Shown one piece after another: positions 54,174 to 64,000 of a stretch of DNA of 64,000 bases. Position 1 is the stretch's first letter; each line of letters starts with the position of its first letter. Source of the DNA: Pseudomonadota bacterium (GTDB lineage Bacteria > Pseudomonadota > Gammaproteobacteria > Burkholderiales > Gallionellaceae). The translations under genes were made by a program, and so were the position numbers. The notes under the pieces are model-generated. The model saw only the letters and a list, made by a program, of their open reading frames with translations. It did no database searches and was not told the DNA's origin. The stretch spans positions 1 to 64,000 of the forward strand of contig JAJYYO010000006.1 in the NCBI GenBank assembly GCA_021800795.1, written 5' to 3'.

Positions 54174-55091
54174 TTACGCGGCTATAGCCGAAGGGGATAT
54201 GAGAAACAGGTTGGGGCCACTTCTGCTCCTGCCGTTTTCATCCATCATCAGATCCAGGACGAGCGTAGCGAGATCGTCGGCAACCGGATCGACCTGCGGA
54301 TCTTTGTCCATATGCATGATTTTCAGATAAGTGCCGCATTCTTCACAAGCTTCAGCCTTAACTGCACCGGATGCACCCTCAATCATAAAATATGAAATGC
54401 CCTTGGTGGACTCGCAATTCGTGCACTTGACGCGAACCATATGCCATTGCGTATTGCACACCGAACAACACAGATAACGCAGCCCATTCTCGCTGCCGCC
54501 GATGCGGACGATACTGGCCGCGGGAGGAGAGGCGCACACCGGACACAGATTGCTGATGTCGCTGGGGGCAAAAGCCTGTGTACCCAGCGTGCTTGCCATA
54601 TGCGTCCAGTAAACCTGGAGTGCCGCAGCGACAAAAGGTGCTGCACCAAGCTCCATACCATCGAATTGACCGGAGAGAATATCCGTTGCAAATGCTTCCA
54701 GCGCTGCGCTATCCATCTGTTGCAAACGCATGAGAATTATCTTTGTCTCTGGCGTAGCTGTGCATATGACCTGTGCAATGATTTGCCTGAGCGCTTCCTG
54801 CCATACGGGATCACGCGGCCAGCTCTGCACCGAGAGCGGCGGCATGCCATGTTCCCGGCACAGCATGAGCTCGGCTTCGGTCGGTAACGCTGCCTCGGGA
54901 AAGACTGTCAGCGCGGCATGCTGGGCGTCGGTCAAATCCGCCATGAACAGCAAAAAACCCTTCATGACATGACCTTCAGCCAGTTGACGCAGACGTACGG
55001 TCTTGTCGCGAAAGGCACTGTCCGGCTGGTGGATGAAAGGGATTTCACCTGCCGGCGGCTCTATTTGTCCGGGCTGGATGACGGTAGTCAA
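54174..55091 (-). CDS. fdhE: Formate dehydrogenase accessory protein FdhE
   Basis: A 305-residue cytoplasmic rubredoxin-like protein needed for assembly of respiratory formate dehydrogenases. Four CxxC motifs are visible (CPVC, CSVC, CTNC, CEEC), matching the two metal-binding sites of FdhE. The start codon is TTG, overlapping the fdoI stop (TTGA), with AAGGA nine bases upstream; no nearby ATG exists, so coupling to fdoI is likely. Confidence 0.92.
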   Translation of the reverse strand: MTTVIQPGQIEPPAGEIPFIHQPDSAFRDKTVRLRQLAEGHVMKGFLLFMADLTDAQHAALTVFPEAALPTEAELMLCREHGMPPLSVQSWPRDPVWQEALRQIIAQVICTATPETKIILMRLQQMDSAALEAFATDILSGQFDGMELGAAPFVAAALQVYWTHMASTLGTQAFAPSDISNLCPVCASPPAASIVRIGGSENGLRYLCCSVCNTQWHMVRVKCTNCESTKGISYFMIEGASGAVKAEACEECGTYLKIMHMDKDPQVDPVADDLATLVLDLMMDENGRSRSGPNLFLISPSAIAA

Positions 55092-55723
55092 AGCTTGGCA
55101 TCCTTTGAAATTTCTTTATACCAGGCAGGATGATGATGTTTAGCCCAGGCTGTCGTTACCGTGCCGCGCGTCATGGCGCGAATGGAACCTTTGGTCCAGA
55201 TGGCCGCATAGACATGCACAATGATGGCCACGATGGCGATGAAAGCCGCCAAAGCATGGATCAAGACAGCCAGCCGTATGATGCTGATTGAAAAGAAGGG
55301 GGCAAAATAAGGACGCCAGACGATGAAACCGGACAGCATCAGCATGGGGACGACGACAACCAGCGACCAGAACAAATACTTCTGGCCGATATTGTACTTT
55401 CCGACTTCAGGCAAATTGCGGGCTTTGTTGGCCATAATTTCACCCAGGTGCTTTTGCCATTCCCGGTCGGCATTGGTGATGTAATTATGCCCCCAGAATT
55501 TGACAATCAGGCCCAGAAAAGACACAAACATGACAACGCCGATAAAGGGATGCAAAATTCTGCTCCAGGGGCCTCCGCCGAATAAATTGCTTAGAAAGTA
55601 AAAAGCGGGGTGGAATAGCGCAAGACCACTCAACGCCAGCATGATAAAAGTAATCGCAACGAGCCAATGATTCATCCGTTCATTGGCGGAGTAACGAACT
55701 ACCAGATTAGTCTTGATCGACAT
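55088..55723 (-). CDS. fdoI: Formate dehydrogenase cytochrome b subunit (gamma)
   Basis: A 211-residue membrane protein with four hydrophobic segments: MNHWLVAITFIMLALSGLAL, the IGVVMFVSFLGLIVKF block, LFWSLVVVVPMLMLSGFIVW and HALAAFIAIVAIIVHVY. Histidines within them match the two b-heme sites of FdnI/FdoI. It passes electrons from the iron-sulfur subunit to the quinone pool. It lies between fdoH (35 bp upstream) and fdhE (overlap). Confidence 0.93.
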   Translation of the reverse strand: MSIKTNLVVRYSANERMNHWLVAITFIMLALSGLALFHPAFYFLSNLFGGGPWSRILHPFIGVVMFVSFLGLIVKFWGHNYITNADREWQKHLGEIMANKARNLPEVGKYNIGQKYLFWSLVVVVPMLMLSGFIVWRPYFAPFFSISIIRLAVLIHALAAFIAIVAIIVHVYAAIWTKGSIRAMTRGTVTTAWAKHHHPAWYKEISKDAKL

Positions 55724-55758
55724 TTGCTGCTCCTCAATTTTTAGTTACCCCACCGCAA

Positions 55759-56634
55759 TCAATGCAGTTCGGATTCGGATTCTTCTTCAACTTCATTTGG
55801 ACCTACCTTGATGAAGTGGAAAAATCCGGCCAGCGCGACCAAACCGATCCCCAGGCTCATCAGCGGTTTTGTGACGCCTTTCCAGAGTGCGACCATCGGA
55901 CTGATCGAAGGGTCTTTAGGCAAACCATGATACAGCTCAGGCTGATCCGCATGTTGCAACACGTACATCACATGCGTACCGCCCACGCCTTTGGGATCGT
56001 AAAGCCCGGCGTTGCTGTAACCGCGTTCCTTGAGATCGACAACACGTTCCGCAGCATGCTCGATCATGTCTGCTTTACTGCCGAACACCAGCGCTCCGGT
56101 CGGGCAGCTTTTTACACAGGCCGGCTCCATGCCAACGCCCACCCGGTCGGAACAGAGCGTACATTTGTAAGCCTTGTTGTCCTTCTTGGAAATGCGCGGA
56201 ACATTGAACGGGCAGCCGGCAATGCAATAACCGCAGCCGATGCAGGCTTCTTCGTGAAAATCGACTATGCCGTTGCTGTATTGAACAATCGCACCGGGTG
56301 CAGGGCATGCCTTGAGACAGCCCGGATCGGCGCAATGCATGCAACCATCCTTGCGGATCAGCCACTCCAGCTTGTCTTTTTCCAGTTCGACTTCGGAGAA
56401 GCGCATGACGGTCCAGGAATCAGCCGTCAAGTCGCGCGGATTATCGTAGATGCCGGCATTGCTGCCGATTTCATCGCGAATATCGTTCCACTCCATGCAG
56501 GCGGCCTGACACGCCTTGCAGCCTATGCACTTGGATACATCGATCAGCTTGGCGACCTCGATGGTCTGACGCACGCCGGGCGGCGGGGTTGTTGTCGCGG
56601 AGACACGCTGGATATCTAATGATTGTAATGCCAT
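55759..56634 (-). CDS. fdoH: Formate dehydrogenase iron-sulfur subunit (beta)
   Basis: A 291-residue protein with four [4Fe-4S] cluster motifs: [46 protein letters not shown] and CTLCSDRVG with CVKSCP. A single C-terminal membrane anchor ([19 protein letters not shown]) fits FdnH/FdoH. It links the catalytic subunit to the cytochrome b. It starts 12 bp after fdoG. Confidence 0.95.
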   Translation of the reverse strand: MALQSLDIQRVSATTTPPPGVRQTIEVAKLIDVSKCIGCKACQAACMEWNDIRDEIGSNAGIYDNPRDLTADSWTVMRFSEVELEKDKLEWLIRKDGCMHCADPGCLKACPAPGAIVQYSNGIVDFHEEACIGCGYCIAGCPFNVPRISKKDNKAYKCTLCSDRVGVGMEPACVKSCPTGALVFGSKADMIEHAAERVVDLKERGYSNAGLYDPKGVGGTHVMYVLQHADQPELYHGLPKDPSISPMVALWKGVTKPLMSLGIGLVALAGFFHFIKVGPNEVEEESESELH

Positions 56635-56646
56635 GATCCGCCTCCC

Positions 56647-59600
56647 TTATGCTTTCTCGATGTTGACGAGGAATGACTTGAATTCCGGTGTCTGGGTATT
56701 CGCATCGCCCACAAAGGGAGTCAGGGTGTTGGCAAGGTAGCCATTTTTAGCCAGGCCCTTGAATCCCCAGTGTATCGGAATACCCACGGTGTGCACCGGC
56801 TGGCCGTTGACGCTGAGCATTTTGAGGCGTTTGGTCACGACTGCCACCGCCTTGATATGCCCCCGGTTGGACGACACCTTAACCTTGTCGCCCGCTTTGA
56901 TGCCCTTTGACTTGGCGAGCTCCTCGCCAATCTCGACGAATTGCTCCGGCTGAAGAATCGCGTTGAGTCTGACGTGCTTGGTCCAGTAGTGGAAGTGCTC
57001 CGTCAATCGATAAGTCGTGCCGACATACGGGAAATCACGCGCTTTGCCGAAAGCTTCCAGATCATCTTTGAACACCCGCGCAGCCGGATTGCTGATCACA
57101 TTGGGGTGCAGCGGATTGGTGCCTATCGGCGTTTCGAACGGCTCATAATGTTCGGGGAATGGGCCTTCCGCCATCTTGTCGACGGCGAACAGGCGGGCCA
57201 CGCCTTCCGGATTCATGATGAACGGGCCGACATTTTCCTCCGGAGCCGCATCAGGCCTCATGTCAGGCACATCCATGCCCGTCCATTTGCTCTCCTTGGC
57301 ATTCCAGGAAATCACCTTCCGTTTGGCATCCCATGGCTTGCCGGACGCGTCGCACGAGGCGCGGTTATAAAGAATGCGCCGGTTTGCCGGCCAGGCATAA
57401 GCCCAGTTCAGCGTATTACCCAGGCCGCTCGGATCGGAATTATCCCGCCGCTCCATCAGATTGCCCGCCTGAGACCAGGAGCCGGTGAAAATCCAGCAAC
57501 CGGCAGAAGTGGAACCGTCATCCCGCAGATGGGCGAAACTGGCCAGTTGTTCGCCGGCTTTGGCCAGCACCTTGGTTGCATCCTTGGGATCTGTGACATC
57601 TGCCAGCGCCTTGCCGTTAAATTCCTTCGCAAGCTCTTCGGAGGAAGGACTGTCGGGAATCTTGTAGGGCCAGGTCGTGTTAAGGATCGCATCGGGGAAC
57701 GCGCCGCCCTCCTGCTTGTACATTTCGCGCAGTTTGAGGAACAAGCCGGCGATGATTTCAGCATCGCCCCTGGCTTCACCCGGTGCGTCCGCGCCCTTGT
57801 AATGCCATTGCAATACGCGGCTGGAACTGACCAGCGAGCCGTCTTCCTCCGCAAAGCAGGTGGAAGGCAGGCGGAATACTTCGGTCTGAATTTTGGAAGA
57901 ATCAACGTCGTTGAATTCAGCGAAGTTTTTCCAGAATTCGGAAGTTTCCGTCGCCAGCGGATCGATGATGACCAGGTATTTCAGTTTGGCCAGCGCTTCG
58001 CCGATTTTGGCCTTGTTCGGGAAGGACGCCAGCGGGTTGAAACCCTGCGCGAAGTAACCGTTCATCTTGCCCTGATGCATCAGTTCGAATACTTGCAGCA
58101 CGTCGTAAACCTTATCCAGCTTGGGCAGCCAGTCAAAGCACCAGTTGTTCTCCTTGGTCGCGGCATCGCCGTACCAGGATTTCATCAGGCTGACGTGAAA
58201 CTTGGGATAGTTCTGCCAGTAGCTCATCTGCCCGGGACGCAGCGGTTTCAGCGCACGTGCGTTCAGGTAACCTTCAAAATCCTGCTCCTTCTCGCCTGCC
58301 AAAGTCATGTAACCCGGCAGCATGTTGGACAGCAGCCCGAGATCGGTCAGTCCCTGAATGTTTGAATGTCCGCGCAGCGCGTTGATACCGCCGCCCGCCA
58401 TGCCCATGTTGCCCAGCAGTATCTGGATCATCGCCATGGTGCGGATGTTCTGGGAGCCGATAGAATGTTGCGTCCAGCCCAGTGCATACAGGAAGGTGGT
58501 GGTTTTGTCAGGCGCGGAAGTCGCAGCGATCATCTCGCATACGTGCAGAAACTGTTCCGTAGGCGTACCTGTGATCTTGCTCACCATTTCCGGCGTATAG
58601 CGGGAATAGTGCTGCTTCATCAGATTGAATACACAACGCGGATTCTGCAGCGTTTCGTCCACCAGCACGAAACCATCCGAACCCTTCTGGTAGGACCATG
58701 AAGTCTTGTCGTACTTGCGTTTATCCTTGTCGTAGCCTGAGAACAGGCCCTCATCGAAATTGTAATCGCCATTTACCAGAAAGGTGGCATCGGAGTATTT
58801 TTTGACGTATTCGTGCTGAATCTTGTCATGGCTTAACAGGTAGTTGATCATGCCGCCCAAAAACGCAATATCCGACCCGGAGCGTATCGGGGCGTAATAA
58901 TCCGCCACCGCCGCGGAACGGGTGAAGCGCGGATCGACCACAATCAGTCTGGCCTTGTTGTGCGCCTTGGCCTCAGTTACCCACTTGAAGCCGCACGGAT
59001 GCGCTTCGGCCGCATTGCCGCCCATGATTACGATCACATTTGCATTCTTGATATCGACCCAATGATTGGTCATCGCGCCGCGGCCGAACGTAGGGGCAAG
59101 ACTTGCCACCGTAGGTCCGTGTCATACGCGCGCTTGATTATCGAATGCCAGCATTCCCAGGTTGCGAACGACCTTGTGCGTCAGGTAGCCAGACTCATTG
59201 GAAGACGCCGAGGCCGCCAGAAACCCTGTGCTCAACCAACGATTAACAGTTAAACCATCTGCTGTTTTAGCGACAAAATTGCTGTCGCGATCCGTTTTCA
59301 TCAGCCTGGCAATACGGGTAAACGCGTCATCCCATGAAATGCGTTTCCATTCACTGGAACCCGCTTCGCGTACTTCCGGATATTTGAGGCGGCTGGGACT
59401 ATGCACAAAATCCAGCAGGCTGGCACCCTTGGGGCACAGTGTGCCGCGATTCACCGGATGGTCGGGATCGCCTTCGATATGAATGATGGTCGATTTTGCA
59501 TTCTTGGCTTTATCGCCCAGGCTGTACATCAGGATGCCGCAGCCGACCGAGCAGTAGGGGCAGGTGTTGCGTGTTTCGGTGGCGCGCTCAAGTTTGAAAG

Positions 59601-59709
59601 TGCGGGTTTCTGCCAGTGCTTCATTGGGAGAAAATCCCATCATTGCCAAGCTTGAACTCCCTATGCTCGCCGTGCAGATTTTGAAGAATTGTCTTCTAGT
59701 GACTTGCAT
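56647..59709 (-). CDS. fdoG: Selenocysteine-containing formate dehydrogenase catalytic subunit
   Basis: A 1020-residue molybdenum enzyme oxidising formate to CO2 at the periplasmic face. The UGA at 59122-59124 is codon 196 and reads Sec, the same residue number as in E. coli FdnG/FdoG. The context is DNQARV-U-HGPTVASLAPTFGRG. N-terminal MQVTRRQFFK is a Tat signal; C50, C53, C57 and C92 ligate a [4Fe-4S] cluster. Molybdopterin motifs follow, such as NANVIVIMGGNAAEAHP. The ATG at 59709 has a strong GGAGGAATC site. A conventional reading splits it into two false genes at the UGA. Confidence 0.97.
59085..59124 (-). promoter_or_regulatory. SECIS element of fdoG
   Basis: Directly after the UGA the minus strand reads CACGGACCTACGGTGGCAAG and on to GTTCGGCCG. 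The apical stem GGCAA (59107-59103) pairs with UUGCC (59099-59095) around GUC; seen as a four-pair stem, the loop is AGUCU, like the SelB-binding GGUCU loop of E. coli fdhF. The sequence is also close to that of E. coli fdnG. Confidence 0.85.
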
Positions 59710-59937
59710 GATTCCTCCAGATGAATGATATTGAATTTCATTATTTTCTATAACATAAAGCCTGATTGCGCTTCGGGCGGACACCGGATATCCATAATCG
59801 TCAATCTTGTTCTCATTCAGCAGCGGCAATCACCTAACCTGAAATAATGCACCAGGGTATAAGTCAATTTGTAAATTTTATCGCTCTTTATAATCGCGTT
59901 TGATTCTACTCCGAAACAACTACACTTTCCCAGCATT

Positions 59938-62319
59938 TCAAATTTTCGTGACGACCCCGTTGTCAGCCAGCTTGTGCCAGGTTTCCAGCAATGTGTCCGG
60001 ATTGAGCGACAGGGTCTGAATGCCTGTGTCCACCAGCCATTGCGCAAAATCGAAGTGGTCGGATGGTCCCTGACCGCAGATCCCGACGTATTTATCCAGC
60101 CGGTTGCAGGCGGTGATCGCCATCTTCAGCAGTATTTTGACCGCAGGATCGCGCTCATCAAACCTGTCCGCAACCAGACTCGAATCACGATCCAGCCCCA
60201 GCGTAAGCTGGGTTAAATCGTTGGAGCCGATGGAAAATCCGTCGAAGAACTGCAAAAAATCTTCGGCCAGCAAGGCATTGGAAGGTATTTCGCACATCAT
60301 GATCAGGCGCAAACCATGCTCGCCGCGACGCAGACCATGCGCAGACATGGCGGCAACCACATCGCGCGCTTCCTGCACTGTGCGCACGAACGGGATCATC
60401 AACTCCACATTGGTGTAACCCAGCTTTTCACGCACACGTTTCATGGCGCGACATTCCAGTTCAAAACAGTCGGTAAAGTTTGCGGCAACATAGCGTCCTG
60501 CGCCCCGGAAGCCGATCATCGGGTTTTCTTCCATCGGCTCGTAGATCTCTCCGCCCAACAATTTACGATATTCGTTCGACTTGAAGTCGGACAGACGCAC
60601 GATGACAGGCCTGGGCCAGAATGCGGCGGCCAACGTGGATACACCTTCGGTGATTTTTTCCACATAGAACTCTTCAGGATCCGCGTAACCCGCTGACCGC
60701 TGCAGCACGGCTTCGCGCAGTTTTACGGGCAGCTTGTCGTGTTCCAGCACCGCCTTGGGATGAATGCCGATCAGGTTATTGATGATGAATTCCAGCCTGG
60801 CCAGCCCGACTCCTGCGGAAGGCAATTGTGCGAATTCAAAAGCCAGATTGGGATTGCCGACGTTGAGCATCAGTTTAACCGGCAGCGGCGGCAAGGCATC
60901 TTCACTGCGAACGGCGACTTCGAACGATAGCCTGCCGTGGTACACATAGCCGGTATCCCCTTCCGCACAGGAGGCTGTGACAATCTCACCCTCGTGCAGT
61001 GCGCTGGTGGCATTGCCACAGCCGACGATGGCGGGAATACCCAGTTCGCGAGCGATAATCGCGGCATGACAGGTGCGCCCGCCGCGATTGGTAATGATGG
61101 CGGATGCCATTTTCATCACCGGCTCCCAGTTCGGGTCGGTCATATCGGTGACCAGCACATCGCCCGGCTGCACCTGATTCATTTCGGCGACACTCGCGAC
61201 GATACGCACCCTGCCGGCACCGATTTTCTGACCGATGGCGCGCCCCTCGACCAGCACGTCGCCGCGTTGTTGCAATCGATATTTCTCCGTAGCGCTGCCG
61301 GATAAGGCATTCGACTGCACCGTTTCCGGGCGCGCTTGCAGAATATACAGCTTGCCGTCGATGCCATCTTTGCCCCATTCGATATCCATCGGACGACCAT
61401 AATGCCGCTCGATACATAGGGCGTGGCGCGCCAGCAGCAACACGTCCTCGTCGTTCAGTGAAAAACGCGACTGCTCGTCAGCGGCAATAGACTCAATGCG
61501 TGTGGAACGACCTGCGGATTGTTGTTCATCAAACACCATGCGCAGTTGTTTTGAACCTAAGGTGCGGCGCACGATAGCCGGAAATCCGGCGGAAAGTTGC
61601 GGTTTGTGTACGTAAAATTCGTCCGGATTGACCGCCCCCTGCACCACCATTTCACCCAGTCCGTAAGCGGAAGTAATGAACACTGCATCGCGAAATCCGG
61701 ATTCGGTGTCCAGGGTGAACATCACACCGGATGCGCCCAGATCGGATCTCACCATGCGCTGTATGCCGGCTGACAGCGCGACGTCGGCATGCGTAAAATC
61801 CTTGTGTACGCGGTAGGAGATGGCGCGGTCATTATAAAGTGAGGCAAACACCTCGCGGATGGCATGCAGAATATTGTTGATGCCGCGGATATTGAGAAAT
61901 GTCTCCTGTTGTCCGGCGAACGAGGCATCCGGCAAATCTTCGGCAGTCGCAGAAGAGCGCACAGCGAAACTGGCGTCTGAATCGCCTGCCAGAATTGCAT
62001 AATGCGCATGCACTTCTTCCTCCAGGCGCTTCGGCAGCGGCGCATCGACTATCCAGCCGCGTATTTTGCGACCCGCTTCGGCAAGGGCGACGATATCTTC
62101 AACGTTGAGTTTTTCAAGCAAGCCCTCGATGCGTTCCGCCAGTCCGTCGTGCGTTAGAAAATCCCGGTAGGCCTGCGCCGTCGTGGCAAACCCGCCTGGC
62201 ACCTGCACACCGGAGGCACTCAGAGCGGAAATCATCTCGCCCAAAGAAGCGTTTTTTCCGCCCACTTCCAGGATGTCTGTAAGACCTAATGACTGGTACG
62301 GAATAACATAGGGTTGCAT
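59938..62319 (-). CDS. ppsA: Phosphoenolpyruvate synthase
   Basis: A 793-residue enzyme (E. coli 792) converting pyruvate and ATP to PEP, AMP and phosphate. [12 protein letters not shown] begins the ATP-grasp domain, [19 protein letters not shown] is conserved, the catalytic His is in [15 protein letters not shown], and [16 protein letters not shown] ends the PEP-binding barrel. The start at 62319 has AAGGAG upstream; a longer frame to 62457 is discarded. It lies between the monocarboxylate symporter and fdoG on the same strand and supports growth on pyruvate-like carbon. Confidence 0.95.
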   Translation of the reverse strand: MQPYVIPYQSLGLTDILEVGGKNASLGEMISALSASGVQVPGGFATTAQAYRDFLTHDGLAERIEGLLEKLNVEDIVALAEAGRKIRGWIVDAPLPKRLEEEVHAHYAILAGDSDASFAVRSSATAEDLPDASFAGQQETFLNIRGINNILHAIREVFASLYNDRAISYRVHKDFTHADVALSAGIQRMVRSDLGASGVMFTLDTESGFRDAVFITSAYGLGEMVVQGAVNPDEFYVHKPQLSAGFPAIVRRTLGSKQLRMVFDEQQSAGRSTRIESIAADEQSRFSLNDEDVLLLARHALCIERHYGRPMDIEWGKDGIDGKLYILQARPETVQSNALSGSATEKYRLQQRGDVLVEGRAIGQKIGAGRVRIVASVAEMNQVQPGDVLVTDMTDPNWEPVMKMASAIITNRGGRTCHAAIIARELGIPAIVGCGNATSALHEGEIVTASCAEGDTGYVYHGRLSFEVAVRSEDALPPLPVKLMLNVGNPNLAFEFAQLPSAGVGLARLEFIINNLIGIHPKAVLEHDKLPVKLREAVLQRSAGYADPEEFYVEKITEGVSTLAAAFWPRPVIVRLSDFKSNEYRKLLGGEIYEPMEENPMIGFRGAGRYVAANFTDCFELECRAMKRVREKLGYTNVELMIPFVRTVQEARDVVAAMSAHGLRRGEHGLRLIMMCEIPSNALLAEDFLQFFDGFSIGSNDLTQLTLGLDRDSSLVADRFDERDPAVKILLKMAITACNRLDKYVGICGQGPSDHFDFAQWLVDTGIQTLSLNPDTLLETWHKLADNGVVTKI

Positions 62320-62483
62320 GGGCTGCTCCTTATTTCTTTGAAGGTGTATTGATTTGCATTCGGTACCGTTTACAGAGTCGCACAGGGCAACATCCTCAAA
62401 CGACAGCCTGTCGAGCCGAATCCCGACCATCTCAACAAACCTGCCGGGACTCAACAATGCCGTTCAATGTAAGCCGACCGCGG

Positions 62484-63974
62484 TTACGCGGGTACGGCAG
62501 GACTTTTCGTTAATTGTGCTGCCGACATCATTGCAGAGATGGCAAACATCAGCGCAAGGTTAACCGCCAGGGCAATCAGACCTATATAAATCGGATAAGT
62601 ATTGCCGGCGATGTTCAATGCAAAAATCGGTTTGAGATCCTGAATAAATGCCAGCGATGTTCCGCAGACGATGCCCGCAAGCCAACCGGCAAAGAGTGCC
62701 GGCAGCTTCAGGCTTCTTGTGTACAGCGAAAAAACGATCGCCGGGAAGGTTTGCAAAACCCACACGCCGCCAAGCAACTGCAAGTCAATCGCAAATTTGG
62801 TCGGCAAGAAAACGACAAAGGCCAACGCACCAAATTTAACCAGCAAGGAAACCAGTTTTGCCGTGCCGGCTTCTTGCGCAGGCGTAATAGCGGAATTGAC
62901 CAGCGGCTTCCAAAGATTGCGGGTGAACAGATTGGCGGCACCGATGGACATGATCGCAGCAGGCACCAAAGCGGCAATCGCAATCGCAGCAGCGGCGAAA
63001 CCAAGGAACCATGAGGGGAAAATACGAGCAAACAGGGCCGGTACAATCTCGGAACTATTGGTGACCTTTATTCCCGCAGCAATGGCCATGTAACCCATCA
63101 ACGCGATCAGACCCAACAATAAGGTGTACGCCGGCAACAGAATGGCATTCTTCCTGATCGCAGCTACGCCAGAAGAACTCAGAATGGCCGTCATTGTATG
63201 AGGGTACATAAATGCGGCCATCGCCGAACCCAACGCCAGCGACCCGTAGGCCAGAAACTGTGCAGGTTTGAGGGTGACTCCGGTCATTCCGCCTTTGATG
63301 GCGAAGTAGTGATCTGCAGCAGAAAATACGGAAGCATATCCGCCAAGCTTGCTGGGAATCAGACAAACCGCCGCAATCACCACGATATAAATCATGATGT
63401 CTTTTACAAAGGCAATCATTGCCGGTGCCCGAATACCGCTGGTGTAGGTATAAAATGCCAGCACCAGGAACGCGATAACCAGCGGTATTTCGCCGGAGAT
63501 GCCCAGGCTTCTAATCACAACCTGCATACCGACCAGCTGTAGCGCAATATAAGGCATGGTTGCTGTAATTCCGGTCAAGGCGATCGCGGCGGCAAACCAT
63601 TTTCCACCATAAACACCCTGTACAAAATCGGCTGCCGTGATGTGATTATCCTTATGGCAGGCTTCCCACAGTTTAGGCATCACCATAAATACAAAGGGAT
63701 AAACGATGATAGTGTAAGGCAGGGCAAAGAAGCCATAAGCGCCAACGGCATACACCAGCGCGGGCACGGCGATTACGGTATATGCGGTATAGAAATCGCC
63801 GCCGATCAGAAACCAGGTAATCAACGTGCCAAACTGGCGGCCACCCAACCCCCATTCATGGAGCTGGGTAAGATCACCCGATTTCCACCGGGCAGCCATG
63901 AAGCCGACAATCGTGACGAGAGCAAAAAAGCCAAGGAATACGATACTGGCTGTGAGATTAAACGTGGTTGGCAT
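62484..63974 (-). CDS. Sodium:solute symporter, monocarboxylate (MctP-like)
   Basis: A 496-residue SSS-family transporter with about 13 hydrophobic segments. LHEWGLGGRQFGTLITWFLIGGDFYTAYT, a hallmark with R-x-G, and DFVQGVYGGKWFAAAIAL are typical. From memory it resembles MctP/acetate-type permeases that import acetate, pyruvate or lactate. Proximity to ppsA suggests pyruvate or lactate uptake. The start overlaps the stop of the upstream gene (TAATG), as in the DUF3311-mctP pairs of many proteobacteria. Confidence 0.88.
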   Translation of the reverse strand: MPTTFNLTASIVFLGFFALVTIVGFMAARWKSGDLTQLHEWGLGGRQFGTLITWFLIGGDFYTAYTVIAVPALVYAVGAYGFFALPYTIIVYPFVFMVMPKLWEACHKDNHITAADFVQGVYGGKWFAAAIALTGITATMPYIALQLVGMQVVIRSLGISGEIPLVIAFLVLAFYTYTSGIRAPAMIAFVKDIMIYIVVIAAVCLIPSKLGGYASVFSAADHYFAIKGGMTGVTLKPAQFLAYGSLALGSAMAAFMYPHTMTAILSSSGVAAIRKNAILLPAYTLLLGLIALMGYMAIAAGIKVTNSSEIVPALFARIFPSWFLGFAAAAIAIAALVPAAIMSIGAANLFTRNLWKPLVNSAITPAQEAGTAKLVSLLVKFGALAFVVFLPTKFAIDLQLLGGVWVLQTFPAIVFSLYTRSLKLPALFAGWLAGIVCGTSLAFIQDLKPIFALNIAGNTYPIYIGLIALAVNLALMFAISAMMSAAQLTKSPAVPA

Positions 63975-64000
63975 TATTTACCCGCCTTGTACACAATAAA
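63974..64000 (-). CDS. C-terminal end of a gene upstream of the symporter, probably DUF3311
   Basis: Only eight codons remain in the window (FIVYKAGK) followed by TAA, overlapping the symporter ATG by one base. Small DUF3311 membrane proteins commonly precede MctP-type symporters and end in a similar hydrophobic-basic tail; identity is inference. Confidence 0.4.
   Translation of the reverse strand, partial: FIVYKAGK

Noticed and set aside
56941-58365. 474-residue plus-strand frame opposite fdoG
   Set aside because: It is a shadow of the conserved FDH catalytic subunit.
59122-59124. In-frame TGA in fdoG as a nonsense mutation
   Set aside because: The codon position, the flanking residues, the following stem-loop and the adjacent selA, selB and selC genes all support Sec decoding.

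Overview
The window (64 kb, moderately GC-rich) looks like the chromosome of a betaproteobacterium. The order hfq-hflX-hflK-hflC-DUF2065-hisZ-purA, the divergent rluC/rne pair, msrB-yciB-yciI-bolA-PpiC and the MCE cluster with an N-terminal STAS permease are all familiar from that class. A Nitrosomonadales-type lineage (Gallionellaceae or Sulfuricellaceae-like) is my best guess, but this is inference from gene order only.

Layout. 1-4.3 kb: a YbbA/YbbP-type ABC exporter with a RelE/ParE-type toxin-antitoxin pair between its two genes, head to head with tesA. 4.5-15.9 kb: sppA, a HAD phosphatase, rlmM, an EamA transporter, rluC, rne, a low-molecular-weight tyrosine phosphatase, pyrophosphate-dependent phosphofructokinase facing inorganic pyrophosphatase, and folD. 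16.5-22.7 kb: the purA-hisZ-hfl-hfq block. 23-29.1 kb: PrxQ peroxiredoxin, PIN-PhoH ATPase, msrB-yciB-yciI-bolA-PpiC and an A+T-rich unknown lipoprotein. 29.2-40.7 kb: djlA, tpm, a six-gene MCE phospholipid-transport operon ending in an ABC1/UbiB kinase-like protein, htpX, a GGDEF-EAL/HDOD signalling pair. 40.7-46.1 kb: VF530, a cyclopropane fatty acid synthase, a DegQ-type protease, a Pal-like lipoprotein, small proteins and gene debris. 46.1-50.5 kb: a translationally coupled three-gene envelope-polymer operon (polysaccharide deacetylase, DUF4015-type glycoside hydrolase, serine hydrolase fused to a NamZ-type muramidase). 50.6-64 kb: a complete selenocysteine formate dehydrogenase module (selC tRNA, selB, selA, fdhE, fdoI, fdoH and fdoG with an in-frame UGA read as selenocysteine), then phosphoenolpyruvate synthase and a monocarboxylate/sodium symporter.

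The most unusual signal is a family of palindromic repeats (six copies seen). Three copies lie inside protein genes (the YbbP-like permease, MlaF-like ATPase and MsrB). All three are inserted in the same reading frame of the repeat without stop codons, so each protein carries a repeat-encoded peptide; this resembles the Rickettsia palindromic elements. The central stem of the long form keeps its pairing while its sequence changes between copies. Two other non-coding elements with terminal inverted repeats sit exactly at the stop codons of folD (8-bp target duplication) and of the ABC1 kinase gene (3-bp duplication).

How the genes may work together: the right end suggests use of formate and of monocarboxylates such as pyruvate or lactate (symporter, PEP synthase, respiratory FDH). 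The pfp/ppa pair suggests pyrophosphate-linked glycolysis. Much of the centre (MCE operon, HtpX, DegQ, Pal, Cfa, SppA, DjlA) maintains the envelope. All assignments come from reading the sequence; no database search was possible.
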